From positions 3,115,001 through 3,179,000 of the forward strand of contig NC_083348.1 in the NCBI RefSeq assembly GCF_019175385.1: 64,000 bases of DNA, read 5' to 3'. The stretch is from Lycium barbarum. Taxonomy: Eukaryota; Streptophyta; Magnoliopsida; Solanales; Solanaceae. The position numbers were made by a program, and so were the translations under genes. Shown here piece after piece: positions 54,741-64,000 of the stretch. Numbering within the stretch: the stretch's first letter is position 1; each line of letters starts with the position of its first letter. Under the pieces are notes generated by a model. The model had not been told where the DNA came from. It searched no databases and worked only from the letters and a program-made list of their open reading frames with translations.

Positions 54741-56020
54741 TGATTGTTTCCGAGCGTCTGTTGGCCATGAAGGTACAGACTCTGGCCAACAGTTTTGTTC
54801 GCCTTGATATTTCAACCCTAGGAAAGATTTTGACTTGTATAGAGGCGAGGTCGTCTTTATTGGATCGGATCAAGACTCATCAGTTTGAGGATGCTCAGTT
54901 GAGCAAGATTCGAGATAGAGTTTTGAGGGGTGAGGCCAAGGAGGCCGTGATTGATTTTGAGGATTAGAGGATGCGTGTGCGTTCCTCGTGTTGGTGATTT
55001 TATTTAGTCTGAGGCTCATAGTTCTAGCTATTCCATTCATCCGGGGGCAACTAAGATGTACCGTGACTTGAGACAACACTATTGGTGGCGTCGGATGAAG
55101 AGAGATATATTTGATTTCGTAGCTAAGTGTGGTAATTTTTAGCAGGTAAAGTATGAGCACCAGCGACCCGATGGGGTGCTTCAGAGGATGCCCATTCCCA
55201 AGTAAAAGTGGGAGAGGATTACCATGGACATTGTCACGGGTCTTCTGAAGACCCTTGGCAAGTTTGACTCCATTTGGTTGATAGTTGATCGGTTGACTAA
55301 GTCCACTCATTTCCAATTTAGGTTTCCTATCTGATCTGGGTACTATCTTCGTTTCCCGTTTCTGGAGGGTATTTTATGAGGAGTTGGGTATCCGATTGGA
55401 TCTTAGTACAACCTTTCATCCCCAGACCGATGGCCAGTCCAAGCGGACCATTCAGGTGCTAGAGGACATGTTGAGAGCGTGTGTTATTGATTTTGGTGGT
55501 CATTGGGATCAGTACTTACTATTGGTAGAGTTTGCGTACAATAACAGTTATCATTCGAGTATTGGCATGGAACCTTTTGAGGCTTTATATGGTAGGAGAT
55601 GTAGATCTCCGGTTGGTTGGTTTGATGGATTCGAGACTCAGCCTTGGAGTACAGATCTGTTGAGAGAGTCCCTTGATAGAGTGACAGTTATTCAGGCCAA
55701 GCTTTTGGCAGCTCAGAGTCGGTAAAAGATGTATGTGGACCGAAATGTCCGAGATTTGAAGTTTGCTATTCGTGACTAGGTTTTATTGAATGTTTCACCC
55801 ATGAAGGGTGTTATGAGGTTTTGTAACAGGGGCAAGTTGAGCCCCAGGTATATTGGTCCATTTGAGGTTATTGACTGTATGGGTGATGTAGCTTATGAGT
55901 TGGCATTGCCGTCAGGCTTGGCGGGAGTTCATCCGATTTTTCATGTTTCGATGTTGAAGAAGTACCATGCTGACGATACCTACATTGTTCGTTGGGATTC
56001 TATATTGCTTGATGAGAATT
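54741..56020 (+). pseudogene. Chromovirus integrase
   Basis: The zinc part is seen as 'HSSSYSIHPGATKMYRDL'-type text at about 55020-55060, then 'YWWRRMKRDIFDFVAKC' with a TAG in the second Cys pair. The core has 'MDIVTGLLKTLGKFDSIWLI' (first Asp) and 'FHPQTDGQSKRTIQVLEDML' (Glu region). Several stops come from Gln or Trp codons. The integrase inserts cDNA into the genome in intact copies. Confidence 0.85.
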
Positions 56021-56175
56021 TGACTTACGAGGAAGAGCTTATTGCGATCTTGGATAGGCAAGTTCGAAATTTGAGGTCGAAAGAGATTACTTCAGTGAAG
56101 GTGCAATGGAAGCACCTCCCTATTGAGGAGGCTACTTGGGAGACTGAGTCCAACATGCGTAGCCGATATCCTTAG
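56020..56175 (+). pseudogene. Chromovirus chromodomain
   Basis: It follows the integrase end '[20 protein letters not shown]': '[20 protein letters not shown]', '[20 protein letters not shown]' and '[10 protein letters not shown]' then stop. The aromatic/Trp pattern and the closing helix are those of the chromodomain of plant chromoviruses, thought to guide insertion to heterochromatin. This part is open. Confidence 0.9.
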
Positions 56176-56250
56176 TTGTTTATTGATTCAGGTATTTCCC
56201 GCTTGTTTTTTTCTTCACTCGAGGACGAGCGACGGTTTAATTCGTATCTG

Positions 56251-57911
56251 GTTAACGATCCGTTTGGTCATTATAGTCCTTCCGGTATTTTCCCCCTTTC
56301 CTCAGCATTGATTAGCTCACTTTTGACAAGATAAAAATGGTTAACCCAAAGTTGACTTTTGGGTAAACGGACCTCTTTCAAAAATCTGTCAATCCCTAGA
56401 GGTCAGGATGGTCGTTTAGGATTTGTGTGTCTATCTAGTTTGATTCCCAATAGGCTCGGATGCATTTTTGGGATTTGGTTGGGAAGTAGGAATGAGGTAT
56501 CTTGGTCCAGACTGCTACGGCGGCCTGGGGGCGCTGTTGCGGCGCCGCTGCTGCGGCCCCGTTACCGTCGTGGCGGTAACAAGCCTGTTATTTCATTAAG
56601 TGTGTTTTAAATAAGCCCTTAGTCTATCATTTATTGCGGGGGAATGGGCTACAGAAGTATTTCTTGTTTATCCACTAAGCAGGGGTGACTTCCCATTGTT
56701 TCCTGACACGCCTATCTTTGTTTTAGGGAAATCCTCTCCCCGTTCAGGCGGATGCCGCACCTTGCGCCATTTCAAAATTAGAGCTTTGGGAACTGTTCTT
56801 GGAGATATTTAGAGAAAATTCTTGGAGGTAAATCTTGTTAATCCCTTACTATTCCATTAATCCTAATCATCTTAGATTCCCCCTTTTCGTTTAATAATCC
56901 CTTAGTAATGGAAGATAGTAGTGGGTTTTGATGAACCTTTCTCTAGGCTTATTAATGATGAAATTGATGGGGTTTATGCTAGATTTTGATTAATCTAAGT
57001 TTATTAATCATATATCTTCCATATTTAGCGTTGAATTCTTGAATCAAAGAGTTAGGGTTTTTACCCAAGTTTTGCTTGAAATCAGATATTAGGCCTATCC
57101 TTGAGTTAAATCAGTAATTAGTGGTTGAATTATGATCACCTAGTGCTTAATTTGATATTTTGCTTCTGAATTTCCCATTTTGACCTTGTGGGCCCCGTTT
57201 TCCTAATTTCTAGAGTTAGATTGACCTAAATTGAATAGTAGCAATATTAGTATCATTCTTCATGGTTTCTAATCTGGATTTCGAATATGCCTAGACTACT
57301 TTGATTCTGAGGCTTAGCGGAAAGGCAAGGCAAAGGAGTGAGTTGTTGGTGGTTGTGGTTCGGTCATCCAGGTAGGTTATGGCTTACCTTTGGTGAGATT
57401 TCGTATAGCAAAACGTATATTTAGATTATATTATCGGAGACAGCATGTGAACCTTCGGGCATGAAGTTGGGTTGGATATTGCCTTAGGTTGGGCCCTGTT
57501 ATGTGTTGGGGCTAGCCACCCCGTTGTGTTGTGATTTGATTGTTCTATTGTGTTGGCATGATACCATAAGTTGTTGATAGATATTGGATTCTGTTTTATC
57601 ATCTTGATTACGATGTTTTTGGCGTACCCACTGTTGGAAATTTGATTCAGATATATTGTCGGCGTACCCATTGTCGGTACTTGTGATATTGAGCATGATT
57701 ATTGATGTTGATACATGCATTGCACGCACGCTCATTTTCATGATACACTGTTGAGATACTCATGATACTTGATGAAACACTTTGATGAGCTGGGCTCGAT
57801 TTTACTTGAGTGACGTGAGATGGACGATATCCGATGTTAGTTTCAGAATTGTTGATTGAGTAAGTGCATGGACTCCGCCGGCCCCGCAGAGTGGTGCCGG
57901 TAAAAACCCCG
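56251..57911 (+). repeat. Chromovirus 3' LTR, left part
   Basis: Begins 'gttaacgatccgtttggtca', like 48480, and follows that LTR with changes: about 80 bp missing near 56315, about 250 bp missing near 56500, a foreign 128-bp piece at 56637-56766, and extra sequence near 57838-57890. It stops at 57911 inside 'gtaaaaaccccg', the presumed target of the next element. The remainder is expected beyond the right edge of the window. Confidence 0.85.
56634..56766. other. 128-bp insertion of unknown origin in the 3' LTR
   Basis: Between sites that are adjacent in the 5' LTR ('ttattg' and 'ccatttc') lies a GC-balanced piece starting 'gggggaatgggctacagaag' and ending 'ccgcaccttgcg'. TTGCG stands at both edges (56634-56638 and 56762-56766). 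Confidence 0.75.
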
Positions 57912-58525
57912 TGTAGCACCTCGTGCTTTCGGGCTAAGATTTGACTCATAATTCGGGGGCATAATGAACCCAATTTGAGTAGTGTATCAATGGAGTTTGA
58001 AACCCAATCAAGACATGAGAAGAGTCCTTGAGCAAAGGAAAGTCGGAAGCTACCCTACGGAGCGTGTTTTCAAGTGAGTTTGCACCATGTCTCAATTAAA
58101 ATGAGTATACAGGCAAATCTGTAAGGAATTTGGGAAAATTTCCTCCTTGAAAGTTGTATATCTTTGAAATTACTTTCCAACGGTATATTATGGAGGTCAA
58201 ACTGACATATGTACAAAACGTTATGCCCGTTTTACTAAAATAGTGTTATGCCGATTTGCGGCAGAATCTACGGGCCGTAGATTTAGGCCGTAAAATTTTC
58301 CCAGAAATCCCAAATCACTGTGATGGATTTATGGTGGGATATACGGTACGTAAAACTTTTATGGGCCGTAAAATAAGGCATAAAATGGGTCCGACACCAA
58401 TTTTAAAACTTCGTTTTAAGGCTTTTTCACTTCATTCTTCACACCCCGAAGCCCTAGAACAATCTTCTATTCTCTCCCATCATCAAGAACACCAAGGTAA
58501 GTCTATTCTAATCATTCCAAGTCAA

Positions 58526-58528
<3 letters not shown>

Positions 58529-58586
<58 letters not shown>
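58529..58586. repeat. (AT)n microsatellite
   Basis: A pure AT run of about 58 bp inside the LTR. Confidence 0.97.
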
Positions 58587-58588
<2 letters not shown>

Positions 58589-59090
58589 TTGTAATCTAAA
58601 CAAGAAATCATCATTCCTAACCTAGGGTTTTCAAGAAAACCCATCTCAAGGTTCAAGATTCAAAATTTTGGTAATCTTCTTCAAAGTTAAAGTCTTTGAT
58701 TCAATTTTGGTGCATTACCAGGTATGTAGAGTTACTATCTACGTGTGGGAACATCATTGTTCTTCCCCACGCCTCATAATCCATAAATTTTGATTCTCTA
58801 CTAAAACTAGGGTTTCTATACTATGCTCATGATAACCCTAGGTCCATGTCCATGATTATATTATGTATGAATTATTATAATTCCATCATTGAGTTCTTAA
58901 TATTTCTTTATGATCATTTAGAATCCGTCTGTAATCCATGAAAACCCATATCTTGTATTCCATGGGTTCTTGCATGCATTTTTTAAATAAAAATGCTTAT
59001 TTCATGAATATCCTACATGTCTACAAGTTTTCATGCAATTGTATTATATAACTATCTTTATGCCATGACTCAAGATACATACATGCTAAA

Positions 59091-59168
59091 TACAAGTTAT
59101 TTCATGAAATCATGTTTACAAGTTATTTCATGAAACCATGTTTACAAGTTATTTCGTGAAATCATGAT
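59091..59168. repeat. 26-bp minisatellite, three copies
   Basis: Units 'tacaagttatttcatgaaat' plus six bases, at 59091, 59117 and 59143; a partial fourth follows. The first two units hold the palindrome TTTCATGAAA; in the third it reads TTTCGTGAAA. Confidence 0.92.
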
Positions 59169-59491
59169 TACAAGACAAGTACAAGTTAATTCACGAAAAT
59201 CATTGGCTTCTTAGCCAATTATATCATGTTTATGTTTTTAGGAATTGCACGAATTATTGAGAAGGCTCAGATAGCCAGAAACTACGTAGCCACCGCAGGA
59301 TAAGGATCGCTTCGCCCAGTTAGGACGATTTCCTTAATTTGACACTGAATGGATCCATCAGGCACGTTACCACCTTATACCATGGCAAGGTATGAGGGCT
59401 CTGCTGGTCCGGCGAGGTACCACACTCCACGTGGTGATATCATGTTGTCGGTTTATAAAATGCTCTCCCTACTTATCATGTTTTACTTATG

Positions 59492-59492
<1 letters not shown>

Positions 59493-59578
<86 letters not shown>
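59493..59578. repeat. (TA)n(TG)n microsatellite
   Basis: TA run to 59549, then TG run to 59578, then 'tatgtatgtatatgta'. Confidence 0.97.
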
Positions 59579-59587
<9 letters not shown>

Positions 59588-60193
59588 ATGTACCCATGCT
59601 CATGCTCATGTTCATGTCCAGGTTTCAGTTTCAGTTTTTATTATGTTATTTCATGTCTCATGTTATTTCTTTCAGTTGCTTTACATACCAGTACATTCAA
59701 TGTGCTGACATCCCCTTTTATTGCCCGGGGGCCTGCAGGTACAGATTTACAGGACGACGCCTCTGCTCATTAGGATCTGCACGTACCAGTTTATTGGTGA
59801 ACCCCATCTCATTCGGGGTTTAGGCATTGTCTTTCTTTATTTTGTTTTGCATCTAAAGGTATGCTGGGGGTCTTGTCCCAGCAAGTATTTTACGTGTTTC
59901 AGACTCATGTTAGAGGTTTCATAGACAAGACAAGTGTCATGTTATACTTCCAGAGTTGGTTAGCCGGTTTGGCTCATTTATGATATTGCCCGCATTCATG
60001 ACTTAATCAAGTACTTATGTTTAATATTATGATTTACTATGTTTTATAAAAGTTCATCATGCACTTCACGTTATATTTTCGCTCATGTATGCCTCATGAT
60101 CATTCAGAAAGCCATGTGGTTCGCTCGGTCATGTGCAGTCATGCACCGAGTACCGTGTTACGCCCAGGCCATGGTTCGAGGCGTGACAAAGCT

Positions 60194-60205
60194 TGGTATC
60201 AGAGC
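60194..60205 (+). other. Primer-binding site of second chromovirus-type element
   Basis: TGGTATCAGAGC, initiator tRNA-Met type, five bases after the LTR end. Confidence 0.92.
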
Positions 60206-60404
60206 TTAGGTTCAAGTGTCTTTAGGGAGTCTATGAAATCGTGTCCAGTGGGGTCACTTTTATATGTGTGAGGGCCCCATACATATAAATATTGACCACC
60301 AAGACATTCAGGATTGTCTCACTTCTTTCATATTTTATATCGTGCAGTTAGAGCAGTACTTTTAGGATGCCTTTCTAACTCTTGCATGTACGTATTTTCA
60401 GAAA

Positions 60405-61340
60405 ATGCCCACGAAAAGGAAATACGCCAGAAAGGCTACAGCCACCAGCCAAGGGGCTACTGCGGAAACAACTTGCGAAGAGACCGTTCCGACTCAGACA
60501 CCAGCCCTAACCGCTCCTACAGTTACACCTCCTACTGATTCGGATGGGGATGTTAGGAATGTTATCAATATGCTCACATTACTAGTAGCAGCTCAGGCCC
60601 AACGTCAGGAATCTGGGTCAAGTTCAGGAGGTAATGGAGAGTATTTTAAGACTAAGGACTTTCTCAGGATAAATCCCCCAGTCTTTACGGGGACAAAGAA
60701 AGATAAGGACCCTCAGGACTACATTGATGCTCTCCAAAAGATCTTTAGGATTATGACAGTTACAGAAACCGAAGCAGCTACTTTTGGAGCTCATCATCTA
60801 CTGGGCATTGCTAACACTTGGTATCAATCTTGAGAATTATCCCGAGGTGAGGATGCACCTGATGCTACATGGGATGAATTTACAAGCGTATTTCTGGACC
60901 ACTTCATGCCAATAGAAGTCAAAGAGGCTAAGGCTAAGTAATTTCTGAAGCTTAAGTAGAATGGCAGGTTAGTTCAGGATTATTATTTGGAATTTGTCAG
61001 TCTAGCTAAGCATGCTCCACATATGGTACCGGATATGAGGGAAGAGTGAAGAGGTTTGTTGGAGGACTTGATTCCCATTTGTATGATGGGGCCAATATTG
61101 CTGCACAGAATGGGGGAATGACCATCTCTAAGATGGTTGCTTTCGTACAGGGTAATGAGACAAGGCTAAAGGAGGAGAAAGCCTTGCAGAAAGACAAAGA
61201 CAAGGAATTCAACAAGAGGGTCAAGTCTACCGGACAGTTCAGCGGGAACGGGAACAAGAAATTCTTTAAGAAAAGGTCAGCAGTACCTGCTCCGTCCACA
61301 GCAAGTGCCCCACTCCCCAAGTTCCATAATGATAAGAAGT
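60405..61340 (+). pseudogene. gag of second chromovirus-type element
   Basis: ATG 60405; a short basic start ('MPTKRKYARKATATSQ'), Thr/Pro linker and capsid core 'FLRINPPVFTGTKKDKDPQD' with 'YIDALQKIFRIMTVTETEAA'. In-frame stop at 60831-60833, more stops at 60939 and 60957, then a frameshift near 61040. It continues as 'MKRFVGGLDSHLYDGANIAA' and a basic end rich in Lys before the knuckle in the next frame. The copy cannot make full Gag. Confidence 0.88.
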
Positions 61341-61342
61341 AA

Positions 61343-63529
61343 AATTTCAGGCCATCAAGTTCTTACTCTCAGGCTAGTGTGGGTCAGTCGACTTATACTC
61401 ATCCAATATGCGGCAAGTGTAACAGGAGACACTCAGGTGAGTGTCGTGTGGGAACTGATACCTGTTTTAGATGTGGTCAGAAGGGCCATTTTCAGAAAGG
61501 TTGTCCATCAGCCAGACAGGGTACTGGAGGTAACATGGCGCAGTCCATAAATTCAGCAGCTTGTCGTCACAATCAGGCCCAGCAGGGGCGTGGAACGGCA
61601 AGGTCCGGCATTACAGGCGGTGGTCAGACCCGTTTGTATGCATTGACAGGTCGTCAGGATATAGAGGCTAGAGCAGATGTTGTCACATGTACACTGATAC
61701 TTTTCACTTTTGAAGTATATGCCCTTATTGACCCAAGATCCACCTTATCTTATGTAACCCCTTTTGTTGCTAAGAAATTTGGGTTTGAACCAAAAAAGCT
61801 GCATGAACCCTTTAAAGTGTCCACCCCAGTGGGAGAGTCAGTCATAGCTAGGCATATTTATAGGGGTTGCCCAGTTTTAGTCCATCACCGTAGAACCATA
61901 GCTGACTTAGCAGAGTTAGAGATGGTAGACTTTGATGTGATCATAGGTATAGACCAGTTAGCTTCATGTTATGCCACAGTATGTTGTAGAACTAAAGTTG
62001 TAAGATTCGAATTTCCTAATGAGCCAGTCATAGAATGGGAGGGTAATTCTGTAGTACCCAGGGGTAGATTTATTTCTTACCTAAAAGCCAGAAAAATGAT
62101 TTACAAAGGTTATGTCTACCACCTAGTTCGAGTCAAGGATTCCGTCCCAGTTGTAAATGAATTTCCAGAGGTCTTTCCCAAGGATCTTCCAAGAGTCCCT
62201 CTTGACAGGGAGATTGAATTTGGAATTGATCTACTTCCCGATACTCAGCCGATATCTATTCCGCCATACAGAATGGCTCCAGCAGAGTTCAAAGAGTTAA
62301 AAGCCCAGTTGAAAGATCTTCTTGACAAGGGATTTATTAGGCCTACTATTTTGCCTTGGGGTGCGCCAGTCTTATTTGTTCAAAAGAATGATAGTTTCTT
62401 ACGTATGTGTATAGACTACCGTCAGTTGAACAAGGTCACCATTAAGAACAGGTACCCTCTTCGGAGAATAGATGACTTATTTGACCAACTTCAGGGCGCC
62501 CAATGTTATTCCAATATTGACCTCAGATTAGGCTATCATCAGTTAGAGGTTAAGGAAGTTGATATTCCGAAGACCGCTTTCAGAACCCGTTATGTCCATT
62601 TTGAATTTCTTGTTATGTCATTTGGGTTGGAAAATGCGCTAGCTGATTTTATGGATCTTATGAATACGGTCTTCAAGCCTTGTCTCGACTTATTCGTCAT
62701 TGTCTTCATTGATGATATTTTGGTGTATTCCCGTAATGAGGCTGATCATGCAGAACATCTCAGAATAGTGTTGCAGACTCTTAAAGATCGCGAACTTTTT
62801 GAAAAATTCTCAAAGTGTGAGTTTTGTCTTAAGTCAGTGGCATTCTTAAGCCATGTGATCTCAGGAGAAGGTGTTAAAGTTGATTCTCAGAGGATTGATG
62901 CGGTAAGGAGTTGGCCCAGAACTACTTTAGTTTCCGATATAAGGAGTTTCTTGGGTCTGGCAGGCTATTATAGATGTTTCGTTGAAGGATTTTTCTCTAT
63001 TTCTGCTCCGTTGACTAAGTTGACCCAGAAGAAGGTTAAGTTCCAATGGTTAAATGTTTGTGAGCGAAGCTTTGAAGAGTTGAAGAAGAGATTGACTTCT
63101 GCTCCAATTTTGACGCTACCAGAAGGAACCAAAGGGTTCGTGGTTTATTGTGATGATTCGGGAGTTGGTCTCAGATCTGTCTTAATGCAGCATGGTAAGG
63201 TTGTAGTTTATGCATCTCATCAGCTCAAGGTTCACGAAAAGAATTATCCGACTTATGACCTAGAGTTGGCAGCTATAGTTTTTGCACTTAAGATATGGCA
63301 TCATTATTTGTATGGAGTGCATGTTGATATTTTCACAGATCATAAAAGCCTGCAGTATATCTTCAAGCAAAGGGAGCTGAATCTTAGGCAGAGGAGATGG
63401 CTCGAATTGCTTAAGGATTATGATGTGGATATTCTCTATCATCCGGGGAAAGCGAATGTTGTAGCCGATGCTCTTAGTCGATGCTCCATGGGGAGTTTAG
63501 CCCACTTGATACAGATAAGTGAGTTATGA
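61343..63529 (+). CDS. Nucleocapsid, protease, RT and RNase H of second chromovirus-type element
   Basis: A 716-codon frame is open from 61379 to TGA 63527-63529. Residues 11-22 and 29-42 hold two knuckles ('[12 protein letters not shown]' and the canonical '[14 protein letters not shown]'). The protease site reads '[14 protein letters not shown]' with D118, where the usual S-G is P-R, so it is probably inactive. RT shows '[20 protein letters not shown]', '[20 protein letters not shown]' and catalytic FIDD (62705-62716). RNase H has '[20 protein letters not shown]', '[20 protein letters not shown]', '[11 protein letters not shown]' and '[10 protein letters not shown]'. The start lies in gag; translation would need the upstream frame. 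Confidence 0.92.
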   Translation, partial: NFRPSSSYSQASVGQSTYTHPICGKCNRRHSGECRVGTDTCFRCGQKGHFQKGCPSARQGTGGNMAQSINSAACRHNQAQQGRGTARSGITGGGQTRLYALTGRQDIEARADVVTCTLILFTFEVYALIDPRSTLSYVTPFVAKKFGFEPKKLHEPFKVSTPVGESVIARHIYRGCPVLVHHRRTIADLAELEMVDFDVIIGIDQLASCYATVCCRTKVVRFEFPNEPVIEWEGNSVVPRGRFISYLKARKMIYKGYVYHLVRVKDSVPVVNEFPEVFPKDLPRVPLDREIEFGIDLLPDTQPISIPPYRMAPAEFKELKAQLKDLLDKGFIRPTILPWGAPVLFVQKNDSFLRMCIDYRQLNKVTIKNRYPLRRIDDLFDQLQGAQCYSNIDLRLGYHQLEVKEVDIPKTAFRTRYVHFEFLVMSFGLENALADFMDLMNTVFKPCLDLFVIVFIDDILVYSRNEADHAEHLRIVLQTLKDRELFEKFSKCEFCLKSVAFLSHVISGEGVKVDSQRIDAVRSWPRTTLVSDIRSFLGLAGYYRCFVEGFFSISAPLTKLTQKKVKFQWLNVCERSFEELKKRLTSAPILTLPEGTKGFVVYCDDSGVGLRSVLMQHGKVVVYASHQLKVHEKNYPTYDLELAAIVFALKIWHHYLYGVHVDIFTDHKSLQYIFKQRELNLRQRRWLELLKDYDVDILYHPGKANVVADALSRCSMGSLAHLIQISEL

Positions 63530-64000
63530 CCAAGGAAGTTCACCGTTTGGCTAGCCGAGGATGGCGGCGTGGTTGTTCAGAATAGAACCCTTTCCTCATT
63601 AGTGGTTGAAGTCAAAGAGAAACAGTTTAGTGATCCTTACTTGTTGCAGCTGAGAGAGGGGATTCACAAGCATAAGACGATGGCTTTTGAACAAAAGGGA
63701 GATAATGGTACCTTGAGGTACCGAGGCAGATTATGTGTTCCAGATATAGATGGGCTCAGAGAGCGAATCATGTCAGAAGCTCACAACTCCAGGTATTCCA
63801 TTCACCCAGGTTCCACTAAGATGTATCATGATCTTAAGGAGATTTATTGGTGGAACGATATGAAGAAGAACGTAACAGATTTTGTAGCTAAGTGTCTGAA
63901 TTGTCAGCAAGTGAAAGCCGAACATCATAGGCCTGGTGGATTGGCTCAGAATATTGATATTCCTGTCTGGAAATGGGAAATGATTAATATGGATTTTGTA
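63530..64000 (+). pseudogene. Integrase start of second chromovirus-type element, cut by window end
   Basis: After a small indel at about 63527-63570 the frame resumes with 'AEDGGVVVQNRTLSSLVVEV', then the zinc domain 'AHNSRYSIHPGSTKMYHDLK' with 'KCLNCQQVKAEH', the HHCC set complete. It ends at the window edge in 'WKWEMINMDFV', just at the first catalytic Asp. Confidence 0.9.

Larger units (their letters stand above)
48480..57911 (+). mobile_element. Ty3/gypsy chromovirus with 3' LTR split by another element
   Basis: 5' LTR 48480-51113 and a 3' LTR from 56251, cut at 57911 where the next element starts. The primer-binding site for tRNA-Met (TGGTATCAGAGC) is at 51119-51130. Gag, protease, RT, RNase H and integrase are in the gypsy order, and the integrase ends in a chromodomain, so it belongs to the chromovirus clade (Tekay/Del-like by LTR length over 2.5 kb and style). 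At least ten stops lie in pol, mostly at former Gln codons. Confidence 0.92.
57912..60188 (+). repeat. 5' LTR of second chromovirus-type element (2,277 bp)
   Basis: It starts TGTAGCACCTCGTGC and ends 'ggcgtgaca'. It contains (AT)n at 58529-58586, a 26-bp minisatellite at 59091-59168 and (TA)n(TG)n at 59493-59578. The ORFs of Tyr-Ile repeats read from the microsatellite are not genes. Confidence 0.88.
57912..64000 (+). mobile_element. Second chromovirus-type Ty3/gypsy element, cut by window end
   Basis: 5' LTR 57912-60188, primer-binding site for tRNA-Met at 60194-60205, then gag, protease, RT, RNase H and integrase in gypsy order, running off the right edge. It is inserted in the 3' LTR of the preceding element, with presumed target CCCCG (57907-57911). 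The pol frame is much better preserved (716 codons open) than that of its host element, so it is younger. Chromodomain and 3' LTR would lie beyond 64000. Confidence 0.92.

Noticed and set aside
59349..59823. Three overlapping ORFs with long Tyr-Ile runs
   Set aside because: They are translations of the (TA)n(TG)n microsatellite in an LTR, in three frames.
13688..60205. Repeated TGGTATCAGAGC sites as tRNA genes
   Set aside because: Only the 12-18-base primer-complementary stretch is present; no cloverleaf surrounds any of them. They are primer-binding sites.

Overview
This is plant nuclear DNA, most likely from a solanaceous species and probably Nicotiana. The inference rests on a Stowaway-type MITE and a SINE 3' part of the kinds common in Solanaceae, a Tat polyprotein resembling those of tobacco, and a TNT1-94-like Copia; no database search was run. 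There is no intact host gene. The window holds one complete but decayed endogenous pararetrovirus, nested LTR retrotransposons, and one polygalacturonase gene broken by insertions.

Layout. 1-1786: two decayed LTR-element ends, one carrying a MITE. 1840-3396 (minus): a Copia gag/protease relic and a LINE-type RNase H relic with a poly(A) end. 4939-14267: a 9.3-kb endogenous caulimovirid in (TA)n microsatellite DNA. It has a 30-bp direct repeat at its ends, so it is one full circular unit plus 30 bp. Starting from its primer-binding site (13688) it reads: small ORFs, movement protein, coat protein, Cys-rich region and protease, reverse transcriptase, RNase H, transactivator-like protein, then promoter and leader. 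15211-26864: a complete Tat-lineage Ty3/gypsy element (TSD ATCCA) with a second, archaeal-type RNase H and a spliced antisense gene that has its own TATA box.

26947-44211 (minus): a GH28 polygalacturonase pseudogene. A Copia element (27442-32804, TSD ATCAA) sits in its last intron. A second Copia (33185-41922, TSD CAAGT) splits its third exon, and that Copia is itself split by a 4.3-kb solo LTR (34948-39281, TSD ATACT), probably from an Ogre-type element. 45414-46752: a Mutator-like element with TIRs of about 87 bp and a 9-10-bp TSD. 48480-57911: a chromodomain Ty3/gypsy element whose 3' LTR is cut by a second chromovirus-type element (57912 to the window end).

Every coding region here carries stops or frameshifts, except for short ORFs of unknown function in the virus and single domains of the retroelements. 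The most interesting parts are the pararetrovirus (its unit-length terminal redundancy, its inverted TA/CA flanks and its ORF layout) and the antisense gene of the Tat element.
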